From the NCBI GenBank assembly GCA_016871355.1, contig VFZC01000006.1, positions 1 through 64,000 on the forward strand: 64,000 nucleotides of DNA, in the 5' to 3' direction. A program made the translations under genes and the position numbers. The notes beneath the pieces are model-generated. The model was not told the DNA's origin. It saw nothing but the letters and a program-made list of their open reading frames with translations, and did not search any database. Of the stretch, positions 42,640 through 52,249 are shown piece by piece. Position 1 is the stretch's first letter. Each line of letters opens with the position of its first letter. Source of the stretch: Actinomycetota bacterium. GTDB lineage: Bacteria; Actinomycetota; Acidimicrobiia; Acidimicrobiales; Ilumatobacteraceae.

Positions 42640-42653
42640 TGTTCGAGACGTGA
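42629..42653. repeat. direct repeat TCGAGACGTGA x2 at TetR stop codon
   Basis: 42629-42639 and 42643-42653; first copy contains the TGA stop. Confidence 0.8.
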
Positions 42654-42659
42654 GTCCGG

Positions 42660-43721
42660 TCAGCGAGCGGTATTGCGTCGACGTCGGGCGTGACGCTCGA
42701 AAGCCAACTCGATCAACTCGTCGATGAGTTCGGCGTACGACACTCCCGAGGCCTGCCACAGCTTCGGGTACATCGAGATCGGCGTGAAGCCGGGCATCGT
42801 GTTGACCTCGTTGCACAGGAATCCACGGCCACCCTCGTCGTAGAAGAAGTCGACACGGGCCAATCCGTCGCAGCGCAGGATGCGGAAGATGTCGAGCGCC
42901 AACTGCTGAATTTCGGCCGCTGCACCGGCGTCAAGCGGGGCGGGCACGAGCAACTGGGCGCCGTCGGTGACGTACTTGTCGTCGTAGTCGTAGAACTCGT
43001 TGCCGGGCACGATCTCGCCCGGAACGCTGGCCCGCGGTGAGCGGTTGCCGAGCACCGCGACTTCGATCTCGCGACCGGGCACACCTTCTTCCACGATCAA
43101 CATCTCGTCGTACGACGAGGCGAAGGCGATGGCGGCCGACAACTCGTCGCGGTTGCGAGCCTTGCTCACGCCGATCGACGAGCCCATGTTCGCGGGCTTG
43201 ACGAACATCGGATATCCGAGATCGCGCGCGATGGCGTCGAGACGTGATGGCGATACTTGGTCCACCGGCAATCCGACGTAGCGCGGTTGTGGAACTCCGT
43301 GGCGGGCGAGCACGTCCTTGGCCATCACCTTGTCCATGGCCACGGCCGAGGCCAACACACCCGAACCCACGTACGGAAGATCGAGGAGTTCGCAGAGCCC
43401 TTGCACGGTTCCGTCTTCACCGAGCGGGCCGTGCAGGAGGGGCAGAATCACCGCGCGGCCACGGGAGGCGGCGGCCTGCAGAACCGGCGCCGACGACACC
43501 GGCAGTCCGTCGGTGGCCAGTCGATCGGGCACGCGGCCCGCCTCAATTTCGCGCATCGCGGCCTCGGCCAATTGCCATTGTCCGGCACGATCGATCCCGA
43601 CCGCGGTGACCGAGTAACGGGTGCGATCGATCGCGCGCAGAACATGGGCCGCCGTCACGCAACTCACGTCGTGTTCGGCCGAACGGCCACCGAAGAGGAC
43701 GACCACATTGATCGGGGCCAC
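42660..43721 (-). CDS. ddl: D-alanine--D-alanine ligase
   Basis: VVLFGGRSAEHDVSCVTA, LPLLHGPLGEDGTVQGLCELLDLPYVGSGVLASAVAMDK, CNEVNTMPGFTPISMYPKLW. Confidence 0.97.
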   Translation of the reverse strand: MAPINVVVLFGGRSAEHDVSCVTAAHVLRAIDRTRYSVTAVGIDRAGQWQLAEAAMREIEAGRVPDRLATDGLPVSSAPVLQAAASRGRAVILPLLHGPLGEDGTVQGLCELLDLPYVGSGVLASAVAMDKVMAKDVLARHGVPQPRYVGLPVDQVSPSRLDAIARDLGYPMFVKPANMGSSIGVSKARNRDELSAAIAFASSYDEMLIVEEGVPGREIEVAVLGNRSPRASVPGEIVPGNEFYDYDDKYVTDGAQLLVPAPLDAGAAAEIQQLALDIFRILRCDGLARVDFFYDEGGRGFLCNEVNTMPGFTPISMYPKLWQASGVSYAELIDELIELAFERHARRRRNTAR

Positions 43722-43792
43722 GGCGAGACCCTACCGGAGGGGGCCGAAGCGGGTCGGGAACTCACCGAGGGGGCGCACTACGATCGGCGTTC

Positions 43793-44416
43793 ATGTCGAG
43801 TTCACGTGGTTCCGATCCTCGATTCCTCACGCATCACGCCCTGCGCATCAAAGGCTTCGCCAAAGTCGACACCCTCGCCGACATGACGGCCCTCGACGGT
43901 GCCGAGATCGAGTCGCATCTGGGTCAGATGGCGGCGGCCGAGTTGGCGATGTTCCGCGAGGCCCGAGCGTTGTGGCAACTCACGCCGCAGGGCAAGGCCG
44001 CCCACCCCGAACTGCTCGCCGCCGACCTCGGCGGCGTCGATCTGGACGGACTGCAGAGCCTCTATCACGGGTTCCTCGAACTCAACACCGCGTTCAAGAC
44101 GTTGTGTGGCGACTGGCAGTTGCGCGACGGTGCACCGAACGATCATTCCGACGCCGCGTACGACAAGAAGGTCATCGGCCTTCTGGTCGATCTCAACGCC
44201 GAGGCGCAGCCGGTGGTGTCGGCCATGTCGGCGGTGCTCGGCCGACTGTCGCCGTACGCACCGCGGCTCGATGCCACCTGTCGCCTGGTGCAAGTAGGTC
44301 AGCAGAACATGTTCACAGGTGTGATGTGCGGGTCGTTCCACGACGTGTGGATGGAACTGCACGAAGACCTCATTCTCACGCAGGGCGTCGATCGCTCGGC
44401 GGAAGGGAGTTTCTGA
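43793..44416 (+). CDS. conserved hypothetical protein, possible N-terminal winged helix
   Basis: FLTHHALRIKGFAKVDTLADMTALDGAEIESHLGQMAAAELAMF; 1-nt overlap with dapA. Confidence 0.6.
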   Translation: MSSSRGSDPRFLTHHALRIKGFAKVDTLADMTALDGAEIESHLGQMAAAELAMFREARALWQLTPQGKAAHPELLAADLGGVDLDGLQSLYHGFLELNTAFKTLCGDWQLRDGAPNDHSDAAYDKKVIGLLVDLNAEAQPVVSAMSAVLGRLSPYAPRLDATCRLVQVGQQNMFTGVMCGSFHDVWMELHEDLILTQGVDRSAEGSF

Positions 44417-45315
44417 TGGCTCGCTTCGGCCAGGTCATCACCGCGATGGTCACCCCGTTCGACGCGGCGGGCCGTCTCGATCTCGACGGCGCGCGCCGTC
44501 TGGCTCGTTGGTTGCAGGACAACGGCAATGACGGACTCGTGATCGCTGGAACCACGGGTGAGGCTCCCGTCCTCACCGATGACGAACGGTTGTCACTGTT
44601 CGCCGCCGTCATCGAAGCCGTGACCATTCCGGTGATCGCCGGATCGGGTACCAACGACACGTTGCACTCGATTCACATGACCAAGGAAGCCACCAAGTTG
44701 GGTGCCGCGGGCGTGCTCGTGGTCGCTCCCTATTACAACCGCCCTCCGCAATCGGGTATCGACGCGCACATTCGAGCGGTGGCCGGTGCGACCGATCTGC
44801 CCGTGGTCGTCTACGACATTCCGGTGCGCACGGGCCGCAAGATCGCCACCAGCACGCTGCTCACTCTCGCGCGTGAAGTTCCCAACGTTCTGGCCCTCAA
44901 GGACGCCGCGGGCAATCCGGGTGAAACCGCCAACGTGATCGCTCAGGCGCCGTCGTCGTTCGAGGTGTACAGCGGCGACGACGGGCTCACTCTTCCGTTG
45001 CTGTCGGTGGGTGCCGTCGGGGTGATCGGTGTGGCCACGCACTGGTCGGCGCCCGAACACCAAGAGATGTTCCGGGCCTGGGCCGCCGGCGACGTGGCCG
45101 GTGCGCGCGCCGTCAATCAAGCACTGCTCGAGAGCTTCTCGTACGAGACCGGTGACGATTCGCCGAATCCGATTCCGTCCAAGGTGATGATGAATCATCT
45201 CGGCGTGCCGGTCGGGCAGTGTCGCCTGCCCATGGGACCGCCGGCCGACTTCGTGCTCGAGCGGGCCAAGAAGGTGTGGGCCAACCTCGAGGCCCGTCGA
45301 AACAAGGTGGCCTGA
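44416..45315 (+). CDS. dapA: 4-hydroxy-tetrahydrodipicolinate synthase
   Basis: ITAMVTPFDAAGRLD, GTTGEAPVLTDDERL, VVAPYYNRPPQSGI, VYDIPVRTGRKI. Confidence 0.96.
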   Translation: MARFGQVITAMVTPFDAAGRLDLDGARRLARWLQDNGNDGLVIAGTTGEAPVLTDDERLSLFAAVIEAVTIPVIAGSGTNDTLHSIHMTKEATKLGAAGVLVVAPYYNRPPQSGIDAHIRAVAGATDLPVVVYDIPVRTGRKIATSTLLTLAREVPNVLALKDAAGNPGETANVIAQAPSSFEVYSGDDGLTLPLLSVGAVGVIGVATHWSAPEHQEMFRAWAAGDVAGARAVNQALLESFSYETGDDSPNPIPSKVMMNHLGVPVGQCRLPMGPPADFVLERAKKVWANLEARRNKVA

Positions 45316-46976
45316 TGCCGGCACCGATCCGCGTCGTCTTCCTCGGAGGGTTGGGGGAGATCGGCCGGAACTGCATGGCCATCGAACAAGACGACCGCAT
45401 CTTGTTGATCGATTGCGGCTTGATGTTCCCCGATGCCGACATGCACGGCATCGACTTGGTTCTGCCCGACTTCACGTGGCTGCGCGAGAACGCCGATCGC
45501 ATCGTCGGTTGCGTCGCCACCCACGGTCACGAAGACCACGTGGGTGGATTGCAATTCCTCCTGCGCGACGTGTCGTTTCCGGTGTTCGGTTCGGCCGTCA
45601 CGCTCGGACTGGCTCGCGGTCGAATCGAAGAGGCCGGATTGCTCGGTGCCACCGAATTCGTCACGGTGGCCGACAACGAGCGACGCCACATCGGTCCGTT
45701 CGACGTCGAGTTCATCCCGGTCACGCACTCGGTTCCGCACGCGTTCGCGGTGGCGGTACACACACCGCAGGGCGTCATCTTGCATTCGGGCGACTTCAAG
45801 CTCGACCTCACTCCGGTCGACGGTCGGCGAACCGACCTGGCGCGTATCGGCGCCATCGCGGCCGGACCGGGTGTTCGTTTGCTGATGTGCGATTCGACCA
45901 ACGCCGAAGAACGCGGTCACGCACCGAGCGAGAAGACCATCGGCGCGGTGCTGCGCGCGCTGTTCCACGAACATCGCGACCGGCGTATCATCACGGCGTC
46001 GTTCGCCAGCCACATCCACCGGGTTCAGCAGATCATCGACGCTGCGGTCGAGACCAATCGCAAGGTGGCCACGCTCGGACGTTCGCTGCAGAAGAACGTT
46101 CGTATGGCGCGCGACCTCGGTGTGCTCACGGTTCCCGACGAGTCGTTGATCGACATCGAACAGATCGACGACTATCCGCCCGGGCGGGTGTGCGTGATCT
46201 CCACCGGCAGCCAGGGTGAACCCATGTCGGCGCTGTCATTGCTGGCCCGCGGCGACAACAAGTGGCTGAAGGTCGGTGACCAGGACACGGTCATCTTGTC
46301 GAGCCACGCGATTCCGGGTAACGAATTCAACGTCACACGGGTGATCGATGGCTTGTTGCGGGCCGGTGCCGACGTGGTGCACTCCGGACTGGTCGACGTG
46401 CACGCCACCGGTCACGCGCAGGCTGACGAACTGAAGACGTATTACTCGATCGTCAAGCCCGAGTGGTTCGTGCCGGTGCACGGCGAGTATCGACATCTGG
46501 TGGCCAATGCGCGTCTGGGCGAATTGATGGGCGTTCCGCGCTCGAATGTTCTGATGTGCGAAGACGGTGACGTGATCGAGTTGTCGGATGAAGGCTTGAA
46601 TCTGGCCGGACGCGTGCCGGCCGGTTATCTGTACGTCGACGGAATCGTGGGCGACGTGAGCCATGGTGTGCTGCGCGATCGACGAGTGCTCGCCGAAGAA
46701 GGTGTGGTGGTGGTCGTGGTGACCGTCGACATCGAAAGCGGCAAGGTGCTCACCGGCCCGGAGATCATCACGCGCGGATGGGTGTACGCACCGGAAGCCG
46801 AAGATCTGCTCGATGAAGCCTGCGACACCGTGGCGGCCGCCGTGGAAAGGGCGCTCGCCGAAGGTGTTCGCGACCCCGAAGGACTCGAACGAGATGTTCG
46901 ACGCGCGGCTGGTCGATTCGTGAACGAACGAACCAAGCGTCGTCCGATGATCGTGCCGGTGGTGATGGAAGCCTGA
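45315..46976 (+). CDS. rnj: ribonuclease J
   Basis: RVVFLGGLGEIGRNCMAIE, THGHEDHVGG, STGSQGEPMSALSLLA, PVHGEYRHL. Confidence 0.96.
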   Translation: MPAPIRVVFLGGLGEIGRNCMAIEQDDRILLIDCGLMFPDADMHGIDLVLPDFTWLRENADRIVGCVATHGHEDHVGGLQFLLRDVSFPVFGSAVTLGLARGRIEEAGLLGATEFVTVADNERRHIGPFDVEFIPVTHSVPHAFAVAVHTPQGVILHSGDFKLDLTPVDGRRTDLARIGAIAAGPGVRLLMCDSTNAEERGHAPSEKTIGAVLRALFHEHRDRRIITASFASHIHRVQQIIDAAVETNRKVATLGRSLQKNVRMARDLGVLTVPDESLIDIEQIDDYPPGRVCVISTGSQGEPMSALSLLARGDNKWLKVGDQDTVILSSHAIPGNEFNVTRVIDGLLRAGADVVHSGLVDVHATGHAQADELKTYYSIVKPEWFVPVHGEYRHLVANARLGELMGVPRSNVLMCEDGDVIELSDEGLNLAGRVPAGYLYVDGIVGDVSHGVLRDRRVLAEEGVVVVVVTVDIESGKVLTGPEIITRGWVYAPEAEDLLDEACDTVAAAVERALAEGVRDPEGLERDVRRAAGRFVNERTKRRPMIVPVVMEA

Positions 46977-46983
46977 CATTCCC

Positions 46984-47000
46984 GGGGCGCGACGCGCCCC
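46984..47000. terminator. GC-rich hairpin after rnj (GGGGCGC-GAC-GCGCCCC), no clear T-tract
   Basis: 7-bp stem between rnj stop and ftsK start. Confidence 0.45.
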
Positions 47001-47017
47001 GTTGGTAGCGTTCGGGT

Positions 47018-49438
47018 GTGGCTGCGAAGAAACAGAGCGCTGGTCGAGCCTCGTCTCGATCCGGGAAAGCTCCTGGTCGCACGCCATCGACCGACAACCC
47101 CACGTCAGCGTCGCCGCGACCCAAGCGCAGTTCGGGTGAAGTGCGCACGGCCATCTCGGGGCGCGAGAACGAGTTGGGGGCCATCGCCGCCTTTGCGGTC
47201 GGCTTGTTGATCGCTCTGGCCGTGTACTTCAAGTTGGCCGGCCCGGTGGGTCGTGGCGCCGATGATGCACTCGGCGCCGTCATGGGCTGGGGTCGATATC
47301 TGTTGACGTTCGTGGCGGCCGCGATCGGTGTTGCCCTGCTGCGCGGCGATTCCACTCCGAGCGGCACGAAGTTCGCTCTCGGTTGGGGCGGGGTCGGCAT
47401 CGCCGCTCTCGGCCTCCTGCACGTGTTCCGCGGCCCTGACGGTTACACCGGTCTCGACGAATTGTCACGCGCGGGCGGCTGGATCGGTGCGTTATTCGGC
47501 CAAACCCTCGATTCGTTGCTCGGCACGATCGGCGCGACGCTCGTGCTGGTGGCCGTCGGATTGGGTGGAGCACTGCTCATCACCACGTTGTCGATCGTGG
47601 GGGCCTACGGAAGTGTGCGCGACATCATGGGCCGACTCCTCGCGCGGCTGCGCGCGGGGGTGCGGGCCGCCGCCGATGATCTCGGTTCACTGCGTTCCGA
47701 TCGCGAGGACGATGCGGTTGGCTCCACCGCGTCCGGAGTGGTGATCGAACCCGGATTCGCACCGCTCATTCCGGCCCCGGCCGACGACGATCATGACGAC
47801 AACGATCACGACGACGAAGAAGACGATGTCGATACCGACGACGAACGCGACCCGACGCCGATCCCGGCGGCCACGGGTGTGCGTAAGCCGTCGTTGCCGC
47901 CCATCGATCCGTCGATTCCGGTGAAGCAAGGCGAACTCGACGTGAAGGTTGCTCAGCCGCGCGGCGACTGGGAGTTGCCGCCGTCGTCGTTCCTGGTTCG
48001 AACCGGTGCACAGTCGATCGACGAAGCCGAGATCGATCGCCGCGGACGCATTCTCGAAGACTCGTTGTCGTCGCACGGCGTCGAAGTGAGGTTGGTCGGC
48101 CGCACCGTGGGCCCCACCGTCACGCGATACGAACTCGAACTCGGACCGGGTGTGAAGGTTGCGCGCGTCACCAGCCTGCAAAAGGACATCGCCTACTCGT
48201 TGGCGGCGGTCGACGTGCGCATCCTGGCTCCGATCCCGGGTCGTTCGGCCATCGGTATCGAAGTGCCCAATTCGTCTCGCCAACTCGTCGCGCTGGGCGA
48301 CCTGATGAACTCGGCCGAAGCCAAAGCGGCCAGCCATCCGCTCGACGTGGCCATCGGCAAGGACATCTCGGGTCGTTCGGTGTTCTTGAACCTCTCCACC
48401 ACGCCGCACCTGCTCATCGCCGGTGCAACCGGGGCCGGTAAGTCGAGCGGTATCAACTGCATCATCACGTCGTTGCTCATGCGCACCACGCCCGATCAGG
48501 TGAAACTCATCTTGGTCGACCCCAAACAGGTGGAGATGGGCCAGTACGCGCGACTTCCGCATCTGCTCACGCAGCCGGTCGACAACCCGCGCAAGGCGGC
48601 CAACGCGCTGTCGTGGGCCGTGCGCGAGATGGAAAAGCGTTACGACATCCTCTACGAGATGGGCTACCGCGACATCACGGGCTACAACGCGGCCTTCGAT
48701 CGCGGCGAGATCACACCCGCCCCCGGTTCCGATCGGGTGCTCGAGCGCATGAAGTACATCGTGGTCGTGGTCGACGAGTTGAACGACCTCATGATGGTGG
48801 CGGCGCGCGACGTGGAGGAGAGCATCACGCGTATCGCCCAGAAGGCGCGGGCGGTCGGTATCCACCTCATCGTCGCGACGCAGCGCCCGTCGGTCAACGT
48901 GATCACCGGTGTGATCAAGGCCAACATTCCGGCCCGTATGGCCTTCGCGGTGTCGAGTCAGATGGACAGTCGCGTGATTCTCGACCAGATCGGCGCCGAG
49001 AAACTGGTGGGTCGCGGCGACATGTTACTGCTCCCCGGTAACACATCGGTCGCGCAACGTATTCAGGGTTGCTGGGTCACCGAAGACGAAGTGCGCAAAG
49101 TGGTGACGCACTGGCGTAAGCAGGCCCCCGAGGTCGAATACGTGAAGGGCGTCGAAGGTGATGAACCGTCGACGGGGAGTGCTGCCGGTTCGGCCATCAC
49201 CGATTCGTACGGTGGCGGCGATGACGACGACGAGGCCCTGTTGCGTCAGGCCATCGAACTGGTGGTCCGATCACAGCTCGGTTCCACCTCGATGCTCCAG
49301 CGCAAACTCAAGGTCGGCTTCGCCCGAGCCGGGCGCATCATGGATCTCCTCGAAGAACGCGGTGTGGTGGGCCCGAGTTCCGGGAGCAAGGCCCGCGAGG
49401 TCCTCATGTCCGTCGAGGAACTCGAAGCCCAGGGCTGA
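47018..49438 (+). CDS. ftsK: DNA translocase FtsK/SpoIIIE
   Basis: Four TM N-terminus, HLLIAGATGAGKSSGINCIITSLLMR Walker A, C-terminal gamma winged helix. Confidence 0.96.
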   Translation: MAAKKQSAGRASSRSGKAPGRTPSTDNPTSASPRPKRSSGEVRTAISGRENELGAIAAFAVGLLIALAVYFKLAGPVGRGADDALGAVMGWGRYLLTFVAAAIGVALLRGDSTPSGTKFALGWGGVGIAALGLLHVFRGPDGYTGLDELSRAGGWIGALFGQTLDSLLGTIGATLVLVAVGLGGALLITTLSIVGAYGSVRDIMGRLLARLRAGVRAAADDLGSLRSDREDDAVGSTASGVVIEPGFAPLIPAPADDDHDDNDHDDEEDDVDTDDERDPTPIPAATGVRKPSLPPIDPSIPVKQGELDVKVAQPRGDWELPPSSFLVRTGAQSIDEAEIDRRGRILEDSLSSHGVEVRLVGRTVGPTVTRYELELGPGVKVARVTSLQKDIAYSLAAVDVRILAPIPGRSAIGIEVPNSSRQLVALGDLMNSAEAKAASHPLDVAIGKDISGRSVFLNLSTTPHLLIAGATGAGKSSGINCIITSLLMRTTPDQVKLILVDPKQVEMGQYARLPHLLTQPVDNPRKAANALSWAVREMEKRYDILYEMGYRDITGYNAAFDRGEITPAPGSDRVLERMKYIVVVVDELNDLMMVAARDVEESITRIAQKARAVGIHLIVATQRPSVNVITGVIKANIPARMAFAVSSQMDSRVILDQIGAEKLVGRGDMLLLPGNTSVAQRIQGCWVTEDEVRKVVTHWRKQAPEVEYVKGVEGDEPSTGSAAGSAITDSYGGGDDDDEALLRQAIELVVRSQLGSTSMLQRKLKVGFARAGRIMDLLEERGVVGPSSGSKAREVLMSVEELEAQG

Positions 49439-49471
49439 CGTCCGGGTTCCCGGTCGTGGCATGATCTCGCC

Positions 49472-50407
49472 ATGACCACTGCACCGTCGTTCACCGAAGT
49501 CACCGCGGGCCTCAAGTTCCCCGAAGGTCCGATCGCCATGAAGGACGGCAGCGTCGTCCTGGTGGAGATGTTCGGACCGCGCATCACACGCGTGTGGCCC
49601 GATGGTCGCAAGGAGACCGTGGCCGAGATCGCCGGTGGCCCCAACGGCGCCGCCATCGGACCCGACGGCGCGTTGTATCTGTGCAACAACGGTGGCTGCT
49701 TCACCGAAGTCGACTTCGGTGGCTTGTGCTTCCCCGGCCCGTTCGATCCGAAGAAGTACATCGGCGGCCGCATTCAGCGTGTCGATCTCGCGACCGGTGC
49801 AGTGACCGATCTCTACACGTCGTGCGGCGGTCGCGCGTTGCGCGCACCCAACGACCTCGTGTTCGACGGTCTGGGTGGCTTCTATTTCACCGATCACGGT
49901 ATTCGCGACAACGAAGCGCGCACCGCCGACCTCACCGCGCTGTACTACGCCCAGGCCGACGGTTCGTCGATCAAGGAAGTCGCTTTCCCGGTGGAAGGTC
50001 CGAACGGCATCGGTTTGTCGCCTGATGGCAAGACGCTCTACTACGCCGAAACGCACACCGGCCGCGTGTTCAAGCGCGCGATCGTTGCCCCGGGCGAACT
50101 GGCACCCACCGCACCCGGTGACACGTCGTCGTTGCTATGCGGTCTGCCCGGACTGCAGTTGCTCGACTCGCTCGGCGTCGACGGTGCTGGCAACGTGTGC
50201 GTGGCAACGCTCGTGAACGGTGGCGTCACCGTCATCGCGCCGAACGGCGACGTCCTGCAGCACATCCCCACCGGCGATCTGCTCACCACCAACATCTGCT
50301 TCGCGGCCGATGGTTCGTCGACCGCGTGGATCACGCTGTCGGGCACCGGTCGATTGGTGAAGATGGACTGGTCGTATCCGGGGCTGCGTTTGGCTCATTC
50401 GGCCTAA
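49472..50407 (+). CDS. SMP-30/gluconolactonase/LRE family protein
   Basis: LKFPEGPIAMKDGSVVLVEMF, APNDLVFDGLGGFYFTDHG, GPNGIGLSPDGKTLYYAET. Confidence 0.92.
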   Translation: MTTAPSFTEVTAGLKFPEGPIAMKDGSVVLVEMFGPRITRVWPDGRKETVAEIAGGPNGAAIGPDGALYLCNNGGCFTEVDFGGLCFPGPFDPKKYIGGRIQRVDLATGAVTDLYTSCGGRALRAPNDLVFDGLGGFYFTDHGIRDNEARTADLTALYYAQADGSSIKEVAFPVEGPNGIGLSPDGKTLYYAETHTGRVFKRAIVAPGELAPTAPGDTSSLLCGLPGLQLLDSLGVDGAGNVCVATLVNGGVTVIAPNGDVLQHIPTGDLLTTNICFAADGSSTAWITLSGTGRLVKMDWSYPGLRLAHSA

Positions 50408-50434
50408 CCCACCCCGGGGGTAGCATCGGGGGTC

Positions 50435-51703
50435 GTGGCTCAGCAGCGCTTCTATGTCGAGACGCTCGGCTGCCCGAAGAACCAGGTCGACTCCGACAAA
50501 CTCATCGGCACGTTGTTGGCCGATGGCATGGTGCCCACCGACTCGGCCGAAGGGGCCGATCTGGTCGTGGTCAACACCTGCGCATTCATCGAAGACGCGC
50601 GGCGCGAATCGATCGACACCATCTTGGCGCTCGACGAACGGCGCAAGGCTTCGGCGCGCCTGGTGGTCACCGGCTGCATGGCCGAGCGCTACGGCGACGA
50701 ACTGGCCACGGCGCTGCCCGAAGTCGATCTGGTGGCCGGTTTCGGTGTTCCGGTCGCACCGGCGGCCAAGAAACTCATTCCGGTCTCGTCGAGTCCGGTG
50801 CCATCGCTCGATCTGCTGAATCTTCCGCGCCCGAAGTCGGTGTCGCCGTGGGCCTACGTCAAGATCGCCGAAGGCTGCGACCGCACGTGCGGCTTCTGCG
50901 CCATTCCGTCGTTCCGCGGACCGCAGCGCAGTCGCGACGTCGCGTCGATTCTGGCCGAGGTCGAACAACTCGAAGCTCGTGAGATCGTGTTGGTCGCCCA
51001 AGACCTCGCGAGTTACGGCAAGGATCGCCCCGGCGAGTTGGGGGCCGGCAGCATCGTGCCGCTCGTGAAGTCGGTGTCGGCGCTCGTCGATCGCACTCGC
51101 TTGTTGTATCTCTACCCGAGCGATCTGAGCGACGAACTCATCGATGCCATCCTCGCGTCGGGTGTTCCGTACTTCGATCTCTCGCTCCAGCACGTGAGCA
51201 AGCCGCTGTTGCGTCGCATGCGCCGTTGGGGAGACGGTCAGCGATTCCTCGACCGCATCGCCGACATCCGCGCCCGCGAGGCGGCCGCGGCGTTCCGGAG
51301 CAACTTCATCGTCGGCTACCCGGGGGAGATCGAGGCCGATCACGATCAGTTGCTCGCCTTCGTGGAAGCGGCCCAACTCGACTGGTGCGGTTTCTTCGCG
51401 TACTCGCCCGAGGAAGGCACCTACGCCTACGACCTCGACGGCGCCGTGCCCGAATCGCTGGTGCGCGAACGACTCTCCGAACTCTCCGAGTTGCAAGACG
51501 CGATCACCGCACGCAAGCGCGACGAGTTGATCGGGAGCACCATCGAGGTGTTGGTCGACACACCCGGAGTCGGTCGCAGTCATCGTGAGGCTCCCGAGAT
51601 CGACGGAATCGTCGAACTGCCCGAATCGCTCGCGGTGGGCCAGTTCCACACGGTTCACGTCACCGACGCGTTGGGACCCGACTTGATCGCCGAGGCGATC
51701 TGA
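50435..51703 (+). CDS. rimO: ribosomal protein S12 methylthiotransferase
   Basis: FYVETLGCPKNQVDSDKL; KIAEGCDRTCGFCAIPSFRGPQRSR radical-SAM motif; C-terminal TRAM. Confidence 0.96.
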   Translation: MAQQRFYVETLGCPKNQVDSDKLIGTLLADGMVPTDSAEGADLVVVNTCAFIEDARRESIDTILALDERRKASARLVVTGCMAERYGDELATALPEVDLVAGFGVPVAPAAKKLIPVSSSPVPSLDLLNLPRPKSVSPWAYVKIAEGCDRTCGFCAIPSFRGPQRSRDVASILAEVEQLEAREIVLVAQDLASYGKDRPGELGAGSIVPLVKSVSALVDRTRLLYLYPSDLSDELIDAILASGVPYFDLSLQHVSKPLLRRMRRWGDGQRFLDRIADIRAREAAAAFRSNFIVGYPGEIEADHDQLLAFVEAAQLDWCGFFAYSPEEGTYAYDLDGAVPESLVRERLSELSELQDAITARKRDELIGSTIEVLVDTPGVGRSHREAPEIDGIVELPESLAVGQFHTVHVTDALGPDLIAEAI

Positions 51704-52248
51704 TGCCGGTCGATCCGAACGCCATCGCCACCTGGGCCAACGCCGTCACGGTTGGGCGCATCTTGTCGGCTCCCCTCATGTTCCTGGTGGTCCCCGACGG
51801 AACCAGTGGTTCCTGGGTCGCCTTGGCCGTGTGGTTCGTGCTGTGTGTGAGCGATGGTTTCGACGGCTACCTGGCCCGTCGCCACGGAACCACCCGAGCC
51901 GGTGCGTTCCTCGATCCCTTGGCCGACAAGATCCTCGTTCTCATCGCCATGTTCACGTTGGTGAGCAACGACATCTACTGGATCGTCCCGGTTCTCATCA
52001 TCGCCGTGCGTGAAGTGGCCATCAGCATGTACCGCGTGGTGGTGGGTGCCCGCGGGGTGAGCATGCCAGCCAGTCGACTGGCCAAGTACAAGACGACCAT
52101 TCAGCAGTTCAGCGTGGCCTTCGCCATCGCTCCGGTCACGGCCGAGAACGCCACCTGGCTCTGGAAGTGGTTGCTCTGGATCGCGGTGGTCCTCACCGTC
52201 ACGAGTGGCTTGCAGTACTTGTGGCGAGCCCAGCGCCGGAGGACCTGA
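51703..52248 (+). CDS. pgsA: CDP-diacylglycerol--glycerol-3-phosphate 3-phosphatidyltransferase
   Basis: SDGFDGYLARRHGTTRAGAFLDPLADKIL CDP-alcohol phosphatidyltransferase motif. Confidence 0.95.
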   Translation: MPVDPNAIATWANAVTVGRILSAPLMFLVVPDGTSGSWVALAVWFVLCVSDGFDGYLARRHGTTRAGAFLDPLADKILVLIAMFTLVSNDIYWIVPVLIIAVREVAISMYRVVVGARGVSMPASRLAKYKTTIQQFSVAFAIAPVTAENATWLWKWLLWIAVVLTVTSGLQYLWRAQRRRT

Positions 52249-52249
52249 C

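Noticed and set aside
46984-47000. Hairpin after rnj considered as a strong intrinsic terminator
   Set aside because: No U-tract and only 17 nt before the ftsK start; listed only as a low-confidence hairpin.
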